This document shows positions 34,976-44,403 of a stretch of 64,000 nt of DNA, piece by piece. The DNA comes from Lachnospiraceae bacterium (GTDB lineage Bacteria; Bacillota_A; Clostridia; Lachnospirales; Lachnospiraceae): NCBI GenBank assembly GCA_028694115.1, contig JAQUUB010000004.1, positions 1 to 64,000 on the forward strand, written 5' to 3'. Positions within the stretch are counted from its first letter, which is position 1; every line of letters begins with the position of its first letter. Position numbers and translations under genes: made by a program. The notes below the pieces were generated by a model that saw only the letters and a list, made by a program, of their open reading frames with translations, was not told where the DNA came from and ran no database searches.

Positions 34976-36646
34976 TTAAATCAGTTTTTCAAATAATCCA
35001 TAGACATCTAGAGCTCCATACCCCCATGATTTATTTGGATATTCCATCTTTTCGGAACGATAAGCGCCACGAATGAATAAGTTTTTAATATTAGATCCAG
35101 TAATAGACGTGTAGCGGCCTTTTACTACGCCCCATTCCAAAGCCATGGCAATGGCACCAGTGGAATGAGCAGCTGCGGCACCGGTTCCAGTAATCTGAGT
35201 ATATTTGTTATCAGGAATGGGACATAGAATATTAGTCCCAGGTGCTGCTAAATTAGGGTTAATGATATTAGTTCTTGTATAACCTCTGCTAGAATTAATA
35301 TTAATATTGCCTGTTTCACCACTATAATTGCCGACTGTCAGTGGAGCATCCGCATTTCCAGGTGAAGTAATGGTTGTGTCAGGATTCGAATTTAAAAAAT
35401 AAGTTTCTTCGGAGATGAGGTGTGCAGAAGGAAGCCAACAATGAAAAGTAATAGGTTTTTCATCAATACTGGTAATGCGAAAACGCCAGATGCCATTGAG
35501 TGCGTTTTCAAAACGTAGCATAATCTTCTGATCACCAGTATCGAATTCTGTAATAATATTATTGAGCCATATCGTACTAGGGGTAAAGACAAAAGTCAGT
35601 TTTCTGCATTCATTAATTTGAGGATACAAACTTGCAAAGACTTCTCCGGTTGGTGTAGTAATATCAAGACCCATTCGGTAAGGCGTAGAAGACCAGATTT
35701 CAAAAGAAAATAATGGGTCTTTTTCAGAGACATTCAGCTCAAAATCGTGGAAATAAGGTTGAGTGATATCCCCAAAATAATGTCTTCGATTATTTCCTTC
35801 ATTGCCACCAGAGACGGCAATACCAATTTGTGGGGAATTGGAAAGATAGTTGACATAGGAAGTGGCGGGCCCAACCTCGTCATGCCCGCCCTGAGTGGTT
35901 CCCATGGCAATGCATATGGCAAGTGGACGCTTTACGCTTTGTGCTGTTTCTGTTACATAGGTTAGTCCGCTGATAAGATCCGTTGCTTCATAACATAACT
36001 TATCGTTTGGAATACAAAAAATCTTTTTGTTTAAATTTTTCGCAGGTTTTAACTTTACAATAATAAACTCACATTGAGGCACGACACCACTAAATTCCAT
36101 ACTTTTGTCAGGAGAACCACCAGCGATACCAGCCATCATAGTACCATGACCTATTTCATCAACAGAGGGAACGATATTACTTGGATTCATACTTTTTAAT
36201 GCAATATTGATAATATCTTTGTTGTATTCCGATCCATAGTAAAATCCTTTTGGTGGAGTATTATTTTCATTAATTGTCTGATCCCATAGAGAAAGGATTC
36301 GTGTGCTGCCATCTGCATATTGAAAAGCTTTATGATGATAATCAATTCCAGTATCAATGATAGCCACAAGAACGCCCTGCCCGAACAAGGCAAGGTTTGG
36401 ATTTGACTGTACTTTATCAATATTAGAGTTCGTGGATATTTCGGAAGTGAGTGTAAAGAGTGCTGGGAAAGATGCAAAAGGGAAAGTATCCATAGCACAC
36501 ATATTAAATTGAGATTCGTTAATAAGCAGAAGGGATAGTCTTGAATTGATTTTAAAAATAGAGTCTTTCTCCCCATTTTTTAATGATTGAGCAGTATTAT
36601 TGTCTATAATCAAATCGAAATAACTTTCATCAACTATTTTATTCAT
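34976..36646 (-). CDS. Csp-like subtilase pseudoprotease 1
   Basis: A 556-residue S8-family protein of the clostridial Csp type: a roughly 70-residue prodomain-like start, then subtilase core with Asp98 (AIIDTGID), His167 (EIGHGTMMAGIAGG) and oxyanion Asn282 (SGGNEGNNRRH). The nucleophile position reads TGTGAAAAHSTG where the active paralogue has TGTSFATPFVTG, so Ser is Gly489 and it should not cleave peptides. It is third in a minus-strand array of three. In Clostridioides such inactive Csp proteins act in bile-salt germinant sensing; a sensor or regulatory role is likely here. AAGGGGG precedes the ATG. Confidence 0.85.
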   Translation of the reverse strand: MNKIVDESYFDLIIDNNTAQSLKNGEKDSIFKINSRLSLLLINESQFNMCAMDTFPFASFPALFTLTSEISTNSNIDKVQSNPNLALFGQGVLVAIIDTGIDYHHKAFQYADGSTRILSLWDQTINENNTPPKGFYYGSEYNKDIINIALKSMNPSNIVPSVDEIGHGTMMAGIAGGSPDKSMEFSGVVPQCEFIIVKLKPAKNLNKKIFCIPNDKLCYEATDLISGLTYVTETAQSVKRPLAICIAMGTTQGGHDEVGPATSYVNYLSNSPQIGIAVSGGNEGNNRRHYFGDITQPYFHDFELNVSEKDPLFSFEIWSSTPYRMGLDITTPTGEVFASLYPQINECRKLTFVFTPSTIWLNNIITEFDTGDQKIMLRFENALNGIWRFRITSIDEKPITFHCWLPSAHLISEETYFLNSNPDTTITSPGNADAPLTVGNYSGETGNININSSRGYTRTNIINPNLAAPGTNILCPIPDNKYTQITGTGAAAAHSTGAIAMALEWGVVKGRYTSITGSNIKNLFIRGAYRSEKMEYPNKSWGYGALDVYGLFEKLI

Positions 36647-36658
36647 AAATCCCCCTTA

Positions 36659-38329
36659 TTATATTAGCTTTTCAAATACGCCATAAATATCAATTAAACC
36701 ATACCCCCAAATAGTGTTTGGATATTCTATATTTTGATAGGTAAAAGCTCCACGTATTAGCAGTTTATGGATATTGGAACCTGTTATGGAGGTATAGTTA
36801 CCTTTTACCACAGCCCACTCCAGAAGCATGGCAATGATTCCTGTGGAATGAGCGGCTGCAGCACCGGTTCCCGTAAGCTGCGTATACTTGTTCGATGGGG
36901 CAGGACAGAGGAGATTAGTTCCCGGTGCTGCTAAATCAGGCTTTATTACATTTCTTCGAGAAAACCCTCTGCTGGAAGTTAGAAAAATATTCCCTGTAAC
37001 AGCATCATAATTGCTAACAGTCAATGGAACAACAGAATTTCCAGGAGAAGTAATGGTGGTGTCAGGGTTGGAATTTAAAAAAAAGGTTTCATCGGAAATG
37101 AGGTCGCCAGCAGGCAGCCAGCAGTGAAAAACAAGAGGTTCTTCATCAATACTGGTAACACGGAAACGCCATATCCCACGAAATGCATTTTCAAAGCGAA
37201 GGAGGATTAACTGGTCGCTGGTTTCGGCCTCAGCAGAAATATTGTTGAACCAGATGGTAGTAGGTGTAAAAATAAAATTCAGCTTTCTGCATTCACTAAT
37301 CTGGGGAGTTAGATTTGTTCGTACTTCACCAGTTGGCGTAGTGATATCAAGGGACATGCGAAAAGGTGAAGAACCCCAGATTTCAAAAGAAAAAGAGGGA
37401 TCTTTTTCGGAAATATTTAACTCGAAATCAGAATAAAAAGGTTGAGTTATTTGTCCGAGATAATGTCTTCGATTATTTCCTTCATTGCCTCCAGAGACTG
37501 AAATCCCAATATGTGGAAACGTTGAAAGATAAGTAAGATAGGCACTGGCTGCACCCAGCCCGGTGTGACCACCCTGACTGCTTCCTAGAGCAATACAGAG
37601 GGCAAGAGGGCGCTGTATTTTTTTAGCTATGTTTATTACATAGGTTAGACCGGCAATAAGATCTGTTTCTTCATAACATAACTTATCGTTTGGAATAGAA
37701 AAAATTTGTTTATTCATTCTTTTGGCAGGTTTTAGCTTAACAATTACAAATTCACATTGTGGTACAACACCACTAAAATCATTATTTCTATCAGGAGAAC
37801 CACCGATGATACCAGCAATCATAGTTCCGTGTCCTATTTCATCAAAGGAGGGAACGACATTAAGTGGATCCGCGCTTTCTAATGCAGTATTGATTTGTTC
37901 TGTGTTATATTCCGCTCCATAATAAAATCCAGACGGTGGATTATTATTTTCATTAATCGTCTGATCCCATATGGAAAAGATACGGGTGGTACCATCGGAA
38001 AATTGAAAAGCTTTATGCTGATAATCAATTCCAGTATCGATAACAGCTACAAGAACACCCTGCCCGAACAAAGCAAGATTCGGGTTGGACTGCACTTTTT
38101 CTATATTCGAATTTGTGGATATTTCGGCAGTGAGCGTATAAATGGTTGGGAAAGCATCATAGGAATAGCGACCTAGTGCACACATGTCAAATTGAGACTC
38201 ACTGGCAAGAAGAAGCGAAAATTTTTCATTTATGTTAAAAATGTATTCTTCCTCTTGCTCTGGAAATGTACTAATTAACGAGTTGTCGATAATCAAATCA
38301 AAATATTGCTCATTAACGATTCTGTTCAT
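36659..38329 (-). CDS. Csp-like subtilase pseudoprotease 2
   Basis: Again exactly 556 residues when started at ATG 38329, which has GGGGA about 6 bases upstream; the ATG 12 bases earlier falls in the ribosome site. Asp (AVIDTGIDYQHKAF), His (EIGHGTMIAGIIGG) and Asn (SGGNEGNNRRHY) are kept, but the nucleophile motif is LTGTGAAAAHSTG with Gly for Ser. It is close to its two neighbours along the whole length, so the array arose by tandem duplication. Only 12 bases separate it from the third gene, so the two are co-transcribed. Confidence 0.85.
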   Translation of the reverse strand: MNRIVNEQYFDLIIDNSLISTFPEQEEEYIFNINEKFSLLLASESQFDMCALGRYSYDAFPTIYTLTAEISTNSNIEKVQSNPNLALFGQGVLVAVIDTGIDYQHKAFQFSDGTTRIFSIWDQTINENNNPPSGFYYGAEYNTEQINTALESADPLNVVPSFDEIGHGTMIAGIIGGSPDRNNDFSGVVPQCEFVIVKLKPAKRMNKQIFSIPNDKLCYEETDLIAGLTYVINIAKKIQRPLALCIALGSSQGGHTGLGAASAYLTYLSTFPHIGISVSGGNEGNNRRHYLGQITQPFYSDFELNISEKDPSFSFEIWGSSPFRMSLDITTPTGEVRTNLTPQISECRKLNFIFTPTTIWFNNISAEAETSDQLILLRFENAFRGIWRFRVTSIDEEPLVFHCWLPAGDLISDETFFLNSNPDTTITSPGNSVVPLTVSNYDAVTGNIFLTSSRGFSRRNVIKPDLAAPGTNLLCPAPSNKYTQLTGTGAAAAHSTGIIAMLLEWAVVKGNYTSITGSNIHKLLIRGAFTYQNIEYPNTIWGYGLIDIYGVFEKLI

Positions 38330-38403
38330 AAGTATCCCCATAATTGCTTTTTACATATTATTCAAAAATAAATAGAAATATGTTGGAAATCTGTCATAAG
38401 AAT

Positions 38404-40074
38404 TCAGATGAGTTTTTCAAACAATCCATAAATATCGATAGCACCATAACCCCACACATTATTTGGATATGATAGATTTGGAGAACGATAAGCACCACGT
38501 ATTAGCATTTTATTGATAATGACACCTGTTATAGAGGAATACGCTCCTTTTACCACGGCCCATTCCAGAACCATTGCAATGATTCCTGTGGAATGGGCAG
38601 CAGAAGCACCAGTTCCGGTAATTTGTGTATATTTATTAGAGGGCATGGGACAGATAATATCGGTTCCAGGTGCTGCTAAATCAGGCTTTATGATACCAAG
38701 GCGCGTATATCCTCTGCTGGAATTAAGTGTAATATTACCTGTATTACCATTATAATTGGAAACTGTTAGTGGAGAATCGGCATTTCCAGGAGATGTGATG
38801 GTTATGTCAGGGTTGGAATTTAAAAAGTACGTTTCTTCGGAAATGAGGTCTCCAGTAGGTAGCCAGGCATGGAAATTAATAGGCTCTTTATCAATACTAG
38901 TTATGCGGAAACGCCATGTACCGCTGAGTGCATTTTCAAAACGTAGCAGGATTAACTGGTCACCCGTACTGGATTCTGCAACGATATTATTAAACCATAT
39001 AGTACTAGGGGTAATGATAAAACCAAGTTTTCTGCATTCACTAATTCTAGGATAGAGATTAGTTATGGTTTCTCCAACTGGTGTAGTGATATCAAGGCCC
39101 ATTCGAAAAGGTGAGGAACCCCAGATTTCAAAAGAAAAAGAGGAATCTTTTTCGGAAATGTTAAGCTCAAAATCATTGAAAAAGGGCTGTGTAATTTTTC
39201 CAAGATAATGTCTTCGATTATTCCCTTCATTGCCGCCAGAAACACAAATATCAATACTAGGAGTGTTGGTTATATAGTTAAGATATCCGCTGGTTTGACC
39301 AATACCACTGTGGCCAGCCTGACTGGTTCCCATGGCGATGCAGATTGCAAGTGGGCGTTGCATTTTTCGTGCGACATCCGTCACATAGGTTAATCCAGCA
39401 ACAACGTCCGATTCCTCATAACATAGCTTATCGCTTGGAATAGAGAAAATTTGTTTGTTTAGTTTTTTGGCAGGCTTTAACTTAACGATTACAAATTCAC
39501 ACTGTGGCACAACACCACTGAATTGCGCGCTTTTGTCAGGAGTTCCACCGGCAATACCAGCAATCATGGTACCATGCCCTACTTCATCGACCGAAGGAAC
39601 AATACTAAGTGGAACCACATTTTTTAATGCGAGATTAATGAGCTCTTTATTATATTCGGAGCCATAGAAAAGTCCTTCTGGTGGATTATTATTTTCATTA
39701 ACTGTCTGATCCCATATGGAAACAATTCGAGTGCTACCATCTGCATTTTGAAAAGCTTTGTGTTGGTAATCAATTCCAGTATCGATAATAGCTACAAGAA
39801 CACCTTGACCAAACAATGCAAAATTGGGGTTTGATTGTACTTTTTCGATATTAGAATTGGTGGAAATTTCAGAACTGAGTGTAAAGATTGATGGGAAAAA
39901 ATCATAAGGAAAAGTGCCTAGGGAACACATATTAAATTGTTCTTTGCTAACAGTAACAAGGGAAAATTTTGGATTTATTCTAAAAATATTACCGTAATTA
40001 TTAATTGGATAGGAGTCAATAATTGCATTGTCTATTACCAAATCAAAATAATCTTCATCAACTATATTATTCAT
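38404..40074 (-). CDS. Csp-like subtilase pseudoprotease 3
   Basis: First gene of the array, 556 residues, with Asp (AIIDTGIDYQHKAF), His (EVGHGTMIAGIAGG) and Asn (SGGNEGNNRRHY) intact and the nucleophile motif ITGTGASAAHSTG, again Gly in place of Ser. The Ser two positions later aligns with Ala in the paralogues and is not the catalytic one. Its start lies 106 bases from the divergent active subtilase, so both may share a control region. The ribosome site is weak (GG only). Exact roles among the three cannot be separated from sequence. Confidence 0.85.
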   Translation of the reverse strand: MNNIVDEDYFDLVIDNAIIDSYPINNYGNIFRINPKFSLVTVSKEQFNMCSLGTFPYDFFPSIFTLSSEISTNSNIEKVQSNPNFALFGQGVLVAIIDTGIDYQHKAFQNADGSTRIVSIWDQTVNENNNPPEGLFYGSEYNKELINLALKNVVPLSIVPSVDEVGHGTMIAGIAGGTPDKSAQFSGVVPQCEFVIVKLKPAKKLNKQIFSIPSDKLCYEESDVVAGLTYVTDVARKMQRPLAICIAMGTSQAGHSGIGQTSGYLNYITNTPSIDICVSGGNEGNNRRHYLGKITQPFFNDFELNISEKDSSFSFEIWGSSPFRMGLDITTPVGETITNLYPRISECRKLGFIITPSTIWFNNIVAESSTGDQLILLRFENALSGTWRFRITSIDKEPINFHAWLPTGDLISEETYFLNSNPDITITSPGNADSPLTVSNYNGNTGNITLNSSRGYTRLGIIKPDLAAPGTDIICPMPSNKYTQITGTGASAAHSTGIIAMVLEWAVVKGAYSSITGVIINKMLIRGAYRSPNLSYPNNVWGYGAIDIYGLFEKLI

Positions 40075-40180
40075 ATTTTTACCAGATTTTTTTATATATA
40101 TTATTCAAAAAAGGATCTGGATATGAATAGAAAGAAATTCGCTTTCATATTTTTAATAAATAAGTAAGAGGAGAATGATG

Positions 40181-41857
40181 ATGGATCAAAGAATAGAAAA
40201 TCTTTTAAATATGAGTCTTAGTGTGACCCCGCAGGAACGCGAAAAATCACCAGATCTTGAAAGTGGATATAACAAAACGGAAGAAACATGGGAGATTATT
40301 GTAAAATATATTGGAAATATAGAGGATTTGAAATTAAAGTATCCGGAAATAAAGATTACCAGGCTGCTCAATCAGTATGCGGTGATTGTGACACCAGAAA
40401 GATATGTGGAAGAGATTTCGAAAGAACCCTATATTGAGTTTGTGGAAAAGCCTAAGAGAATGTATTTTGAAATAATAAATGGAAAGAGGGAATCTTGTAT
40501 TACTTCGGTGCAGACAAGAACGGATAATCGACAAGGGCTGTTTGGAAAGGGAGTCATTGTTGCAGTAATTGATACGGGAATTGATGCAACCAGTCAGGAA
40601 TTTAGAAATAAGGATGGAACCACCAGAATTCTTAATATATGGGATCAATCTACGAATATAGAATACGACAGGACACAGATTAATAACGCACTAAAAGAAG
40701 GACGGTTCCTTGATATACCAGGAAGAGATTTCGTGGGTCATGGAACGGATGTCTCGATTATTGCATGCGGAGGTAGTGGTGTTGCAAGTCAGTCTGATAT
40801 CATTGTAGTAAAAATGGGATTAGCACAGAAAGATTCGTTTCCAAGGACGACACAGCTTATGGAAGCAGTTGACTATGTGGTACGTAAAGGAATTGAATAT
40901 GATATGCCAGTAGCAATCAATATAAGCTTTGGCAATAATTACGGTGATCACACGGGAAGTACATTCATTGAAACCTTTATGAATGACATATCAAGAAATT
41001 GGAAAACTTCGATTTGCGTTGGTAGTGGGAATGAAGGACTCGGGGCAACACATGCCGGTGGGTCTCTTAAAAGTTATGATGAAAAGATTGTTGAGGTGGC
41101 AATCAGTAGTTATGAAACATCCGTAAATATCCAAATTTGGAAAGATTACTGGGACGATTTGAATGTTGAAATTATTACGCCATCGGGCAAAAATCTTGGG
41201 AAGATTGACTTTTATAACCGTATCGAAAGAAAGACTGCCGAGGGGACTATTATTTTATCACTGTATGGGGAACCATCGCCATATAGTTTAAGACAAGAAA
41301 TCTATATTGATATGATACCTAAGGATGAGTATATTGCAGAAGGAATCTGGAAAATCAAAATTACATCAGGAAAGGTTGTCAGTGGGAGATATGATATGTG
41401 GCTTCCCGCAATTGGTGCATTGAATAAAGGAACCGGATTTACACAGCCAGATAGTAGTATGTCTATTACCATTCCATCCACGGCGGAAAAAGTCATAACA
41501 GTGGGGGCATATAACTCAAAAACTGACACAGCGGCTCCATTCTCAGGACGCGGTTTTGTAGCAATGATAGGGGGAACAACGATAGCAAAGCCAGAGATAG
41601 TGGCCCCTGGAGTAGATATTTTTACAACAGAATTTAATAGGAGTACGGGGACGTCCTTTGCAACACCGTTTGTTACTGGCAGCGCAGCTTTATTAATGGA
41701 GTGGGGAATAATAAAAGGAAATGATCCATATTTGTATGGTGATAAAGTGAAGGCATACCTGATAAAGGGAGCAAGACAGTTGCCAGGATATGAAATGTGG
41801 CCTAATCCGCAGCTGGGATGGGGGGCTTTGTGTGTGAAGGATTCACTACCGCTATAG
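40181..41857 (+). CDS. Csp-like subtilisin protease with intact triad
   Basis: A 558-residue S8 protease. Of three consecutive ATGs I choose the last (GAGGAG at 7 bases). A prodomain (ETWEIIVKYIGNIED...YAVIVTPERYVEEIS, about 35-80) precedes the catalytic core: Asp131 (VAVIDTGID), His187 (FVGHGTDVS), oxyanion Asn284 (GSGNEG) and Ser492 (STGTSFATPF). No signal peptide is seen, as in CspB. In the germination pathway CspB cuts pro-SleC; a similar activating role is plausible, with the three divergent pseudoproteases as partners. No sleC-like gene lies in the window, so the link to germination is by family only. Confidence 0.87.
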   Translation: MDQRIENLLNMSLSVTPQEREKSPDLESGYNKTEETWEIIVKYIGNIEDLKLKYPEIKITRLLNQYAVIVTPERYVEEISKEPYIEFVEKPKRMYFEIINGKRESCITSVQTRTDNRQGLFGKGVIVAVIDTGIDATSQEFRNKDGTTRILNIWDQSTNIEYDRTQINNALKEGRFLDIPGRDFVGHGTDVSIIACGGSGVASQSDIIVVKMGLAQKDSFPRTTQLMEAVDYVVRKGIEYDMPVAINISFGNNYGDHTGSTFIETFMNDISRNWKTSICVGSGNEGLGATHAGGSLKSYDEKIVEVAISSYETSVNIQIWKDYWDDLNVEIITPSGKNLGKIDFYNRIERKTAEGTIILSLYGEPSPYSLRQEIYIDMIPKDEYIAEGIWKIKITSGKVVSGRYDMWLPAIGALNKGTGFTQPDSSMSITIPSTAEKVITVGAYNSKTDTAAPFSGRGFVAMIGGTTIAKPEIVAPGVDIFTTEFNRSTGTSFATPFVTGSAALLMEWGIIKGNDPYLYGDKVKAYLIKGARQLPGYEMWPNPQLGWGALCVKDSLPL

Positions 41858-41893
41858 TAATTGACAGATCGTAATTTGAATATTAAAAGAATT

Positions 41894-41927
41894 AAAAGGA
41901 TTTCAATTATGAAATCCTTTTTTATAT
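41894..41927 (+). terminator. Terminator after the active subtilase
   Basis: AAAAGGATTTC pairs with GAAATCCTTTT around a 6-base loop, followed by TTT. Confidence 0.8.
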
Positions 41928-42081
41928 AAAAAATTAATGGTATTCAATAGAAGATGATGGATGAGAGGAATATCTAGATTGAATTGAAAGAATAATAAAG
42001 ATATGATGTGAATTTTTATTGTGCACTATTACTAAAAAGATCAAACAAAATATAATAATAAAAGTAAAAAAATTGTGCAAA

Positions 42082-42121
42082 ATGAAATAAGATGAAAGAA
42101 AATGAAATAATATGACAAAAA
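42082..42121 (+). repeat. 10-bp direct-repeat array, upstream block (putative DeoR operator)
   Basis: Four units at exact 10-base spacing begin at 42082, 42092, 42102 and 42112: ATGAAATAAG, ATGAAAGAAA, ATGAAATAAT, ATGACAAAAA. They lie just upstream of the -35 box of the sugar operon. Helically phased direct repeats are typical operators for DeoR-family proteins, and one is encoded at the end of this operon. Confidence 0.7.
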
Positions 42122-42125
42122 TAGA

Positions 42126-42153
42126 TTGCAAAATGAAAATATCATAATATAAT
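42126..42153 (+). promoter_or_regulatory. Promoter of the ABC sugar operon
   Basis: TTGCAA (42126-42131) and TATAAT (42148-42153) are 16 bases apart, placed between the two repeat arrays, so a bound regulator would cover both sides of the polymerase site. Confidence 0.65.
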
Positions 42154-42203
42154 ATGAAATATAGTGAAAAGAAATGAAAAGTAATGAAATAAAATGGAAA
42201 ATA
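42154..42203 (+). repeat. 10-bp direct-repeat array, downstream block
   Basis: Units at 42154, 42164, 42174, 42184 and 42194, again exactly 10 bases apart: ATGAAATATA, GTGAAAAGAA, ATGAAAAGTA, ATGAAATAAA, ATGGAAAATA. The block starts directly after the -10 box and covers the expected transcription start. An ATG inside it (42194) lacks a ribosome site and is not the start of the next gene. Confidence 0.7.
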
Positions 42204-42220
42204 GAAAAGGAGTTGAGAAA

Positions 42221-43150
42221 TTGGGTTGTTTTAAGTTTGCTGGAAGATTTAATTCCTTTATTTTTAAAGGAAACGATGTATATGATGCAATAAAGTCATA
42301 TTCAAATATGAATGGAATAACGCATTTGGAGTTTAATTATCCAGAGCATATTGAAGGTTATGATTTGAATAAAATCAAAGATCTAATGGGTAGTTTAGAA
42401 GTAAACGGTTTAGCGGTGAGATGGAGAAAAGATTATATCAATGGAAATTTCACCAATCCAGATGTTTTAATAAGAAATAAGGTGATTCAAACTGCAAAAA
42501 ATGCATGTGATGTATGCAGAGAACTAGGTGGAAAAGTAGTTACACTTTGGCTGGAAAATGATGGATTTGATTATGCATTTCAAATTAATTATGAAAATTG
42601 CTGGGATTTAATTGTTTCCGGAATACAAGAAGTTGCAGATTATGCACCAGATATAAAAATCAGTATTGAATATAAGCCTTACGAAGAACGCAATTTTGCA
42701 ATGGTTGACAGTACAGGAATGACGCTCTATTTGATAGAGGAAGTAAAACGTGAGAATGTTGGATGTACATTAGATTTTTGCCATATGCTTATGAAACATG
42801 ATAGCCCATCGTATGGATTAGCACTTGCAGCTAAGAAAGGAAAGCTATTCGGACTGCATATGAATGATGGTTACGGATTTCAAGATAGTGGTATGATTTT
42901 TGGCTCCATTAATCATGCACTTACTGCAGAGTTTGTCTACTATTTAAAAAAATATGATTATCAGGGTGTGGTATTCTTTGATACATTTCCAATTAGAGAA
43001 GATTCCATGCAAGAGGCACAAGCGAATATTAATGCATTTGTTAAATATTCAAAAATTATTGATGAAATTGGCTTAGAAGAAATTGAAAAAGTTGTATCAA
43101 AGCAAAACGGTATCGATGCCCAACAATTAGTACTAAGTATGCTGAAATAA
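42221..43150 (+). CDS. Sugar-phosphate isomerase/epimerase-like TIM-barrel protein
   Basis: A 309-residue xylose-isomerase-like barrel protein. I start at TTG 42221, 8 bases after AAAAGGAG, rather than the ATG 42194 that lacks a site. Likely metal ligands are the Glu in SIEYKPYEER, Asp and His in CTLDFCHMLM, and His in FGLHMNDGYG, the usual Glu/Asp/His set of ketose 3-epimerases and related isomerases. It heads the ABC transporter and kinase operon, so it should isomerise the imported sugar before phosphorylation. Substrate not known. Confidence 0.75.
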   Translation: MGCFKFAGRFNSFIFKGNDVYDAIKSYSNMNGITHLEFNYPEHIEGYDLNKIKDLMGSLEVNGLAVRWRKDYINGNFTNPDVLIRNKVIQTAKNACDVCRELGGKVVTLWLENDGFDYAFQINYENCWDLIVSGIQEVADYAPDIKISIEYKPYEERNFAMVDSTGMTLYLIEEVKRENVGCTLDFCHMLMKHDSPSYGLALAAKKGKLFGLHMNDGYGFQDSGMIFGSINHALTAEFVYYLKKYDYQGVVFFDTFPIREDSMQEAQANINAFVKYSKIIDEIGLEEIEKVVSKQNGIDAQQLVLSMLK

Positions 43151-43187
43151 CAAGCGTGTAACTTACACAAGAAAGGGATGGAAAACT

Positions 43188-44369
43188 ATGAAAGTAAAAA
43201 AATTATTAACAGTATTATTATCAACCGTAATGATTACAGCAGTATTAACTGGCTGTGGAACATCAAAAACAGCAGAGGACAAAACAAACGAAACAACAAC
43301 AGAAGATGAGGTTAAGGTAGAAACTGAGGCAACGACAGAAGCTGATACATCGACAGAAGCTGAGGCAACGACAGATGCAGAGACTCCAGATGCAGAATTT
43401 AACCCAGATGAAGAAAATGGAGTTTCTATTGAAGAAATTAGAGAGTCAAATGGTGCCGTTCCAGTAAAAAGCGGAACAAAAGCAGGTATTGTTGCAAAAG
43501 CATTTGAAAATGAATATTGGCGTACGTTAAAAGAAGGATATGAAGCAGGCGCAAAATATATTAGTGATCAAGGATTTGAAGTAACAGTTGACGTACAAGC
43601 TCCACAAGGAGAAACCGATGAGCAAGGACAGCTTGCAATTGTAAATAATATGATTAATCAAAGCTATGACATGTTATTACTTTCACCAATTTCAGATGCA
43701 AATCTTACTCCAGCAGTTGAAGTTGCAAATGAAGACGGAATTCCAGTATTAAATGTAAACGATGGATTAATTGCAAAAGCACCATATTTTGTAGGACCAA
43801 AAGCTTATCAAAATGGAGAATTGGCTGCAGAATGGATTTCAAACAAGTTAGGTGGACAAGGACAAGTAGCAATTGTAATTGGAATGCCAAAAGCCTTTGC
43901 AGCACGTCAAAGAACAGCAGGATTTGAAGATTGGATGGGAAGTAACGCATCTGGTATTGAAATTGTTGCAAAGCAAAACGCAGATTGGGATAGACAAGCA
44001 TCGAAAGAACTTGCAGAAACATGGATGCAACAATATCCAGATTTGAAGGCTATTTTCTGTAACAATGATACAATGGCATTAGGAGTAGTAGAAGCAGTAG
44101 AAGAACAAGGTGCAGACATTATTGTTGTTGGAGTTGACGGAATTGGGGAAGCATACGATTCTATTAAAGAAGGAAAACTAGATGCAACAATTGATTCCTT
44201 CCCTTATTATAAAGCACAAATCGCTTTGGAATGTGGATTGCGTGCAGTGGCAGGACAAGAAATTCCACGTGTTGTATGGACACCACAAGCATTAATTGAT
44301 AATACAAATGTAGATCAAAAAGCTGCAGATATTATTCAATGGACAGATGCAGAATATGTAGCAGAATAA
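43188..44369 (+). CDS. Ribose-type ABC transporter substrate-binding lipoprotein
   Basis: A 393-residue binding protein with signal peptide and lipobox LTGC (Cys23), a Thr/Glu-rich linker of about 60 residues, then a Peripla_BP_4 domain (KAGIVAKAFENEYWRTLKEGYEAGAKYI, LLSPISDANLTPAVEVANEDGIPVLNVND, IFCNNDTMALGVVEAVEE). It delivers a sugar to the RbsA/RbsC-like proteins encoded next. Ribose, allose/psicose or another ketose or pentose are all possible. A hairpin after the gene probably boosts its level over the membrane components. Confidence 0.88.
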   Translation: MKVKKLLTVLLSTVMITAVLTGCGTSKTAEDKTNETTTEDEVKVETEATTEADTSTEAEATTDAETPDAEFNPDEENGVSIEEIRESNGAVPVKSGTKAGIVAKAFENEYWRTLKEGYEAGAKYISDQGFEVTVDVQAPQGETDEQGQLAIVNNMINQSYDMLLLSPISDANLTPAVEVANEDGIPVLNVNDGLIAKAPYFVGPKAYQNGELAAEWISNKLGGQGQVAIVIGMPKAFAARQRTAGFEDWMGSNASGIEIVAKQNADWDRQASKELAETWMQQYPDLKAIFCNNDTMALGVVEAVEEQGADIIVVGVDGIGEAYDSIKEGKLDATIDSFPYYKAQIALECGLRAVAGQEIPRVVWTPQALIDNTNVDQKAADIIQWTDAEYVAE

Positions 44370-44403
44370 ATAAATAAATAGGGCATCGGTTTTGTAAAGA
44401 TAT

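Noticed and set aside
42194..42220. ATG 42194 as start of the isomerase gene
   Set aside because: It lies in the repeat array, has no ribosome site, and TTG 42221 has AAAAGGAG at the right distance.
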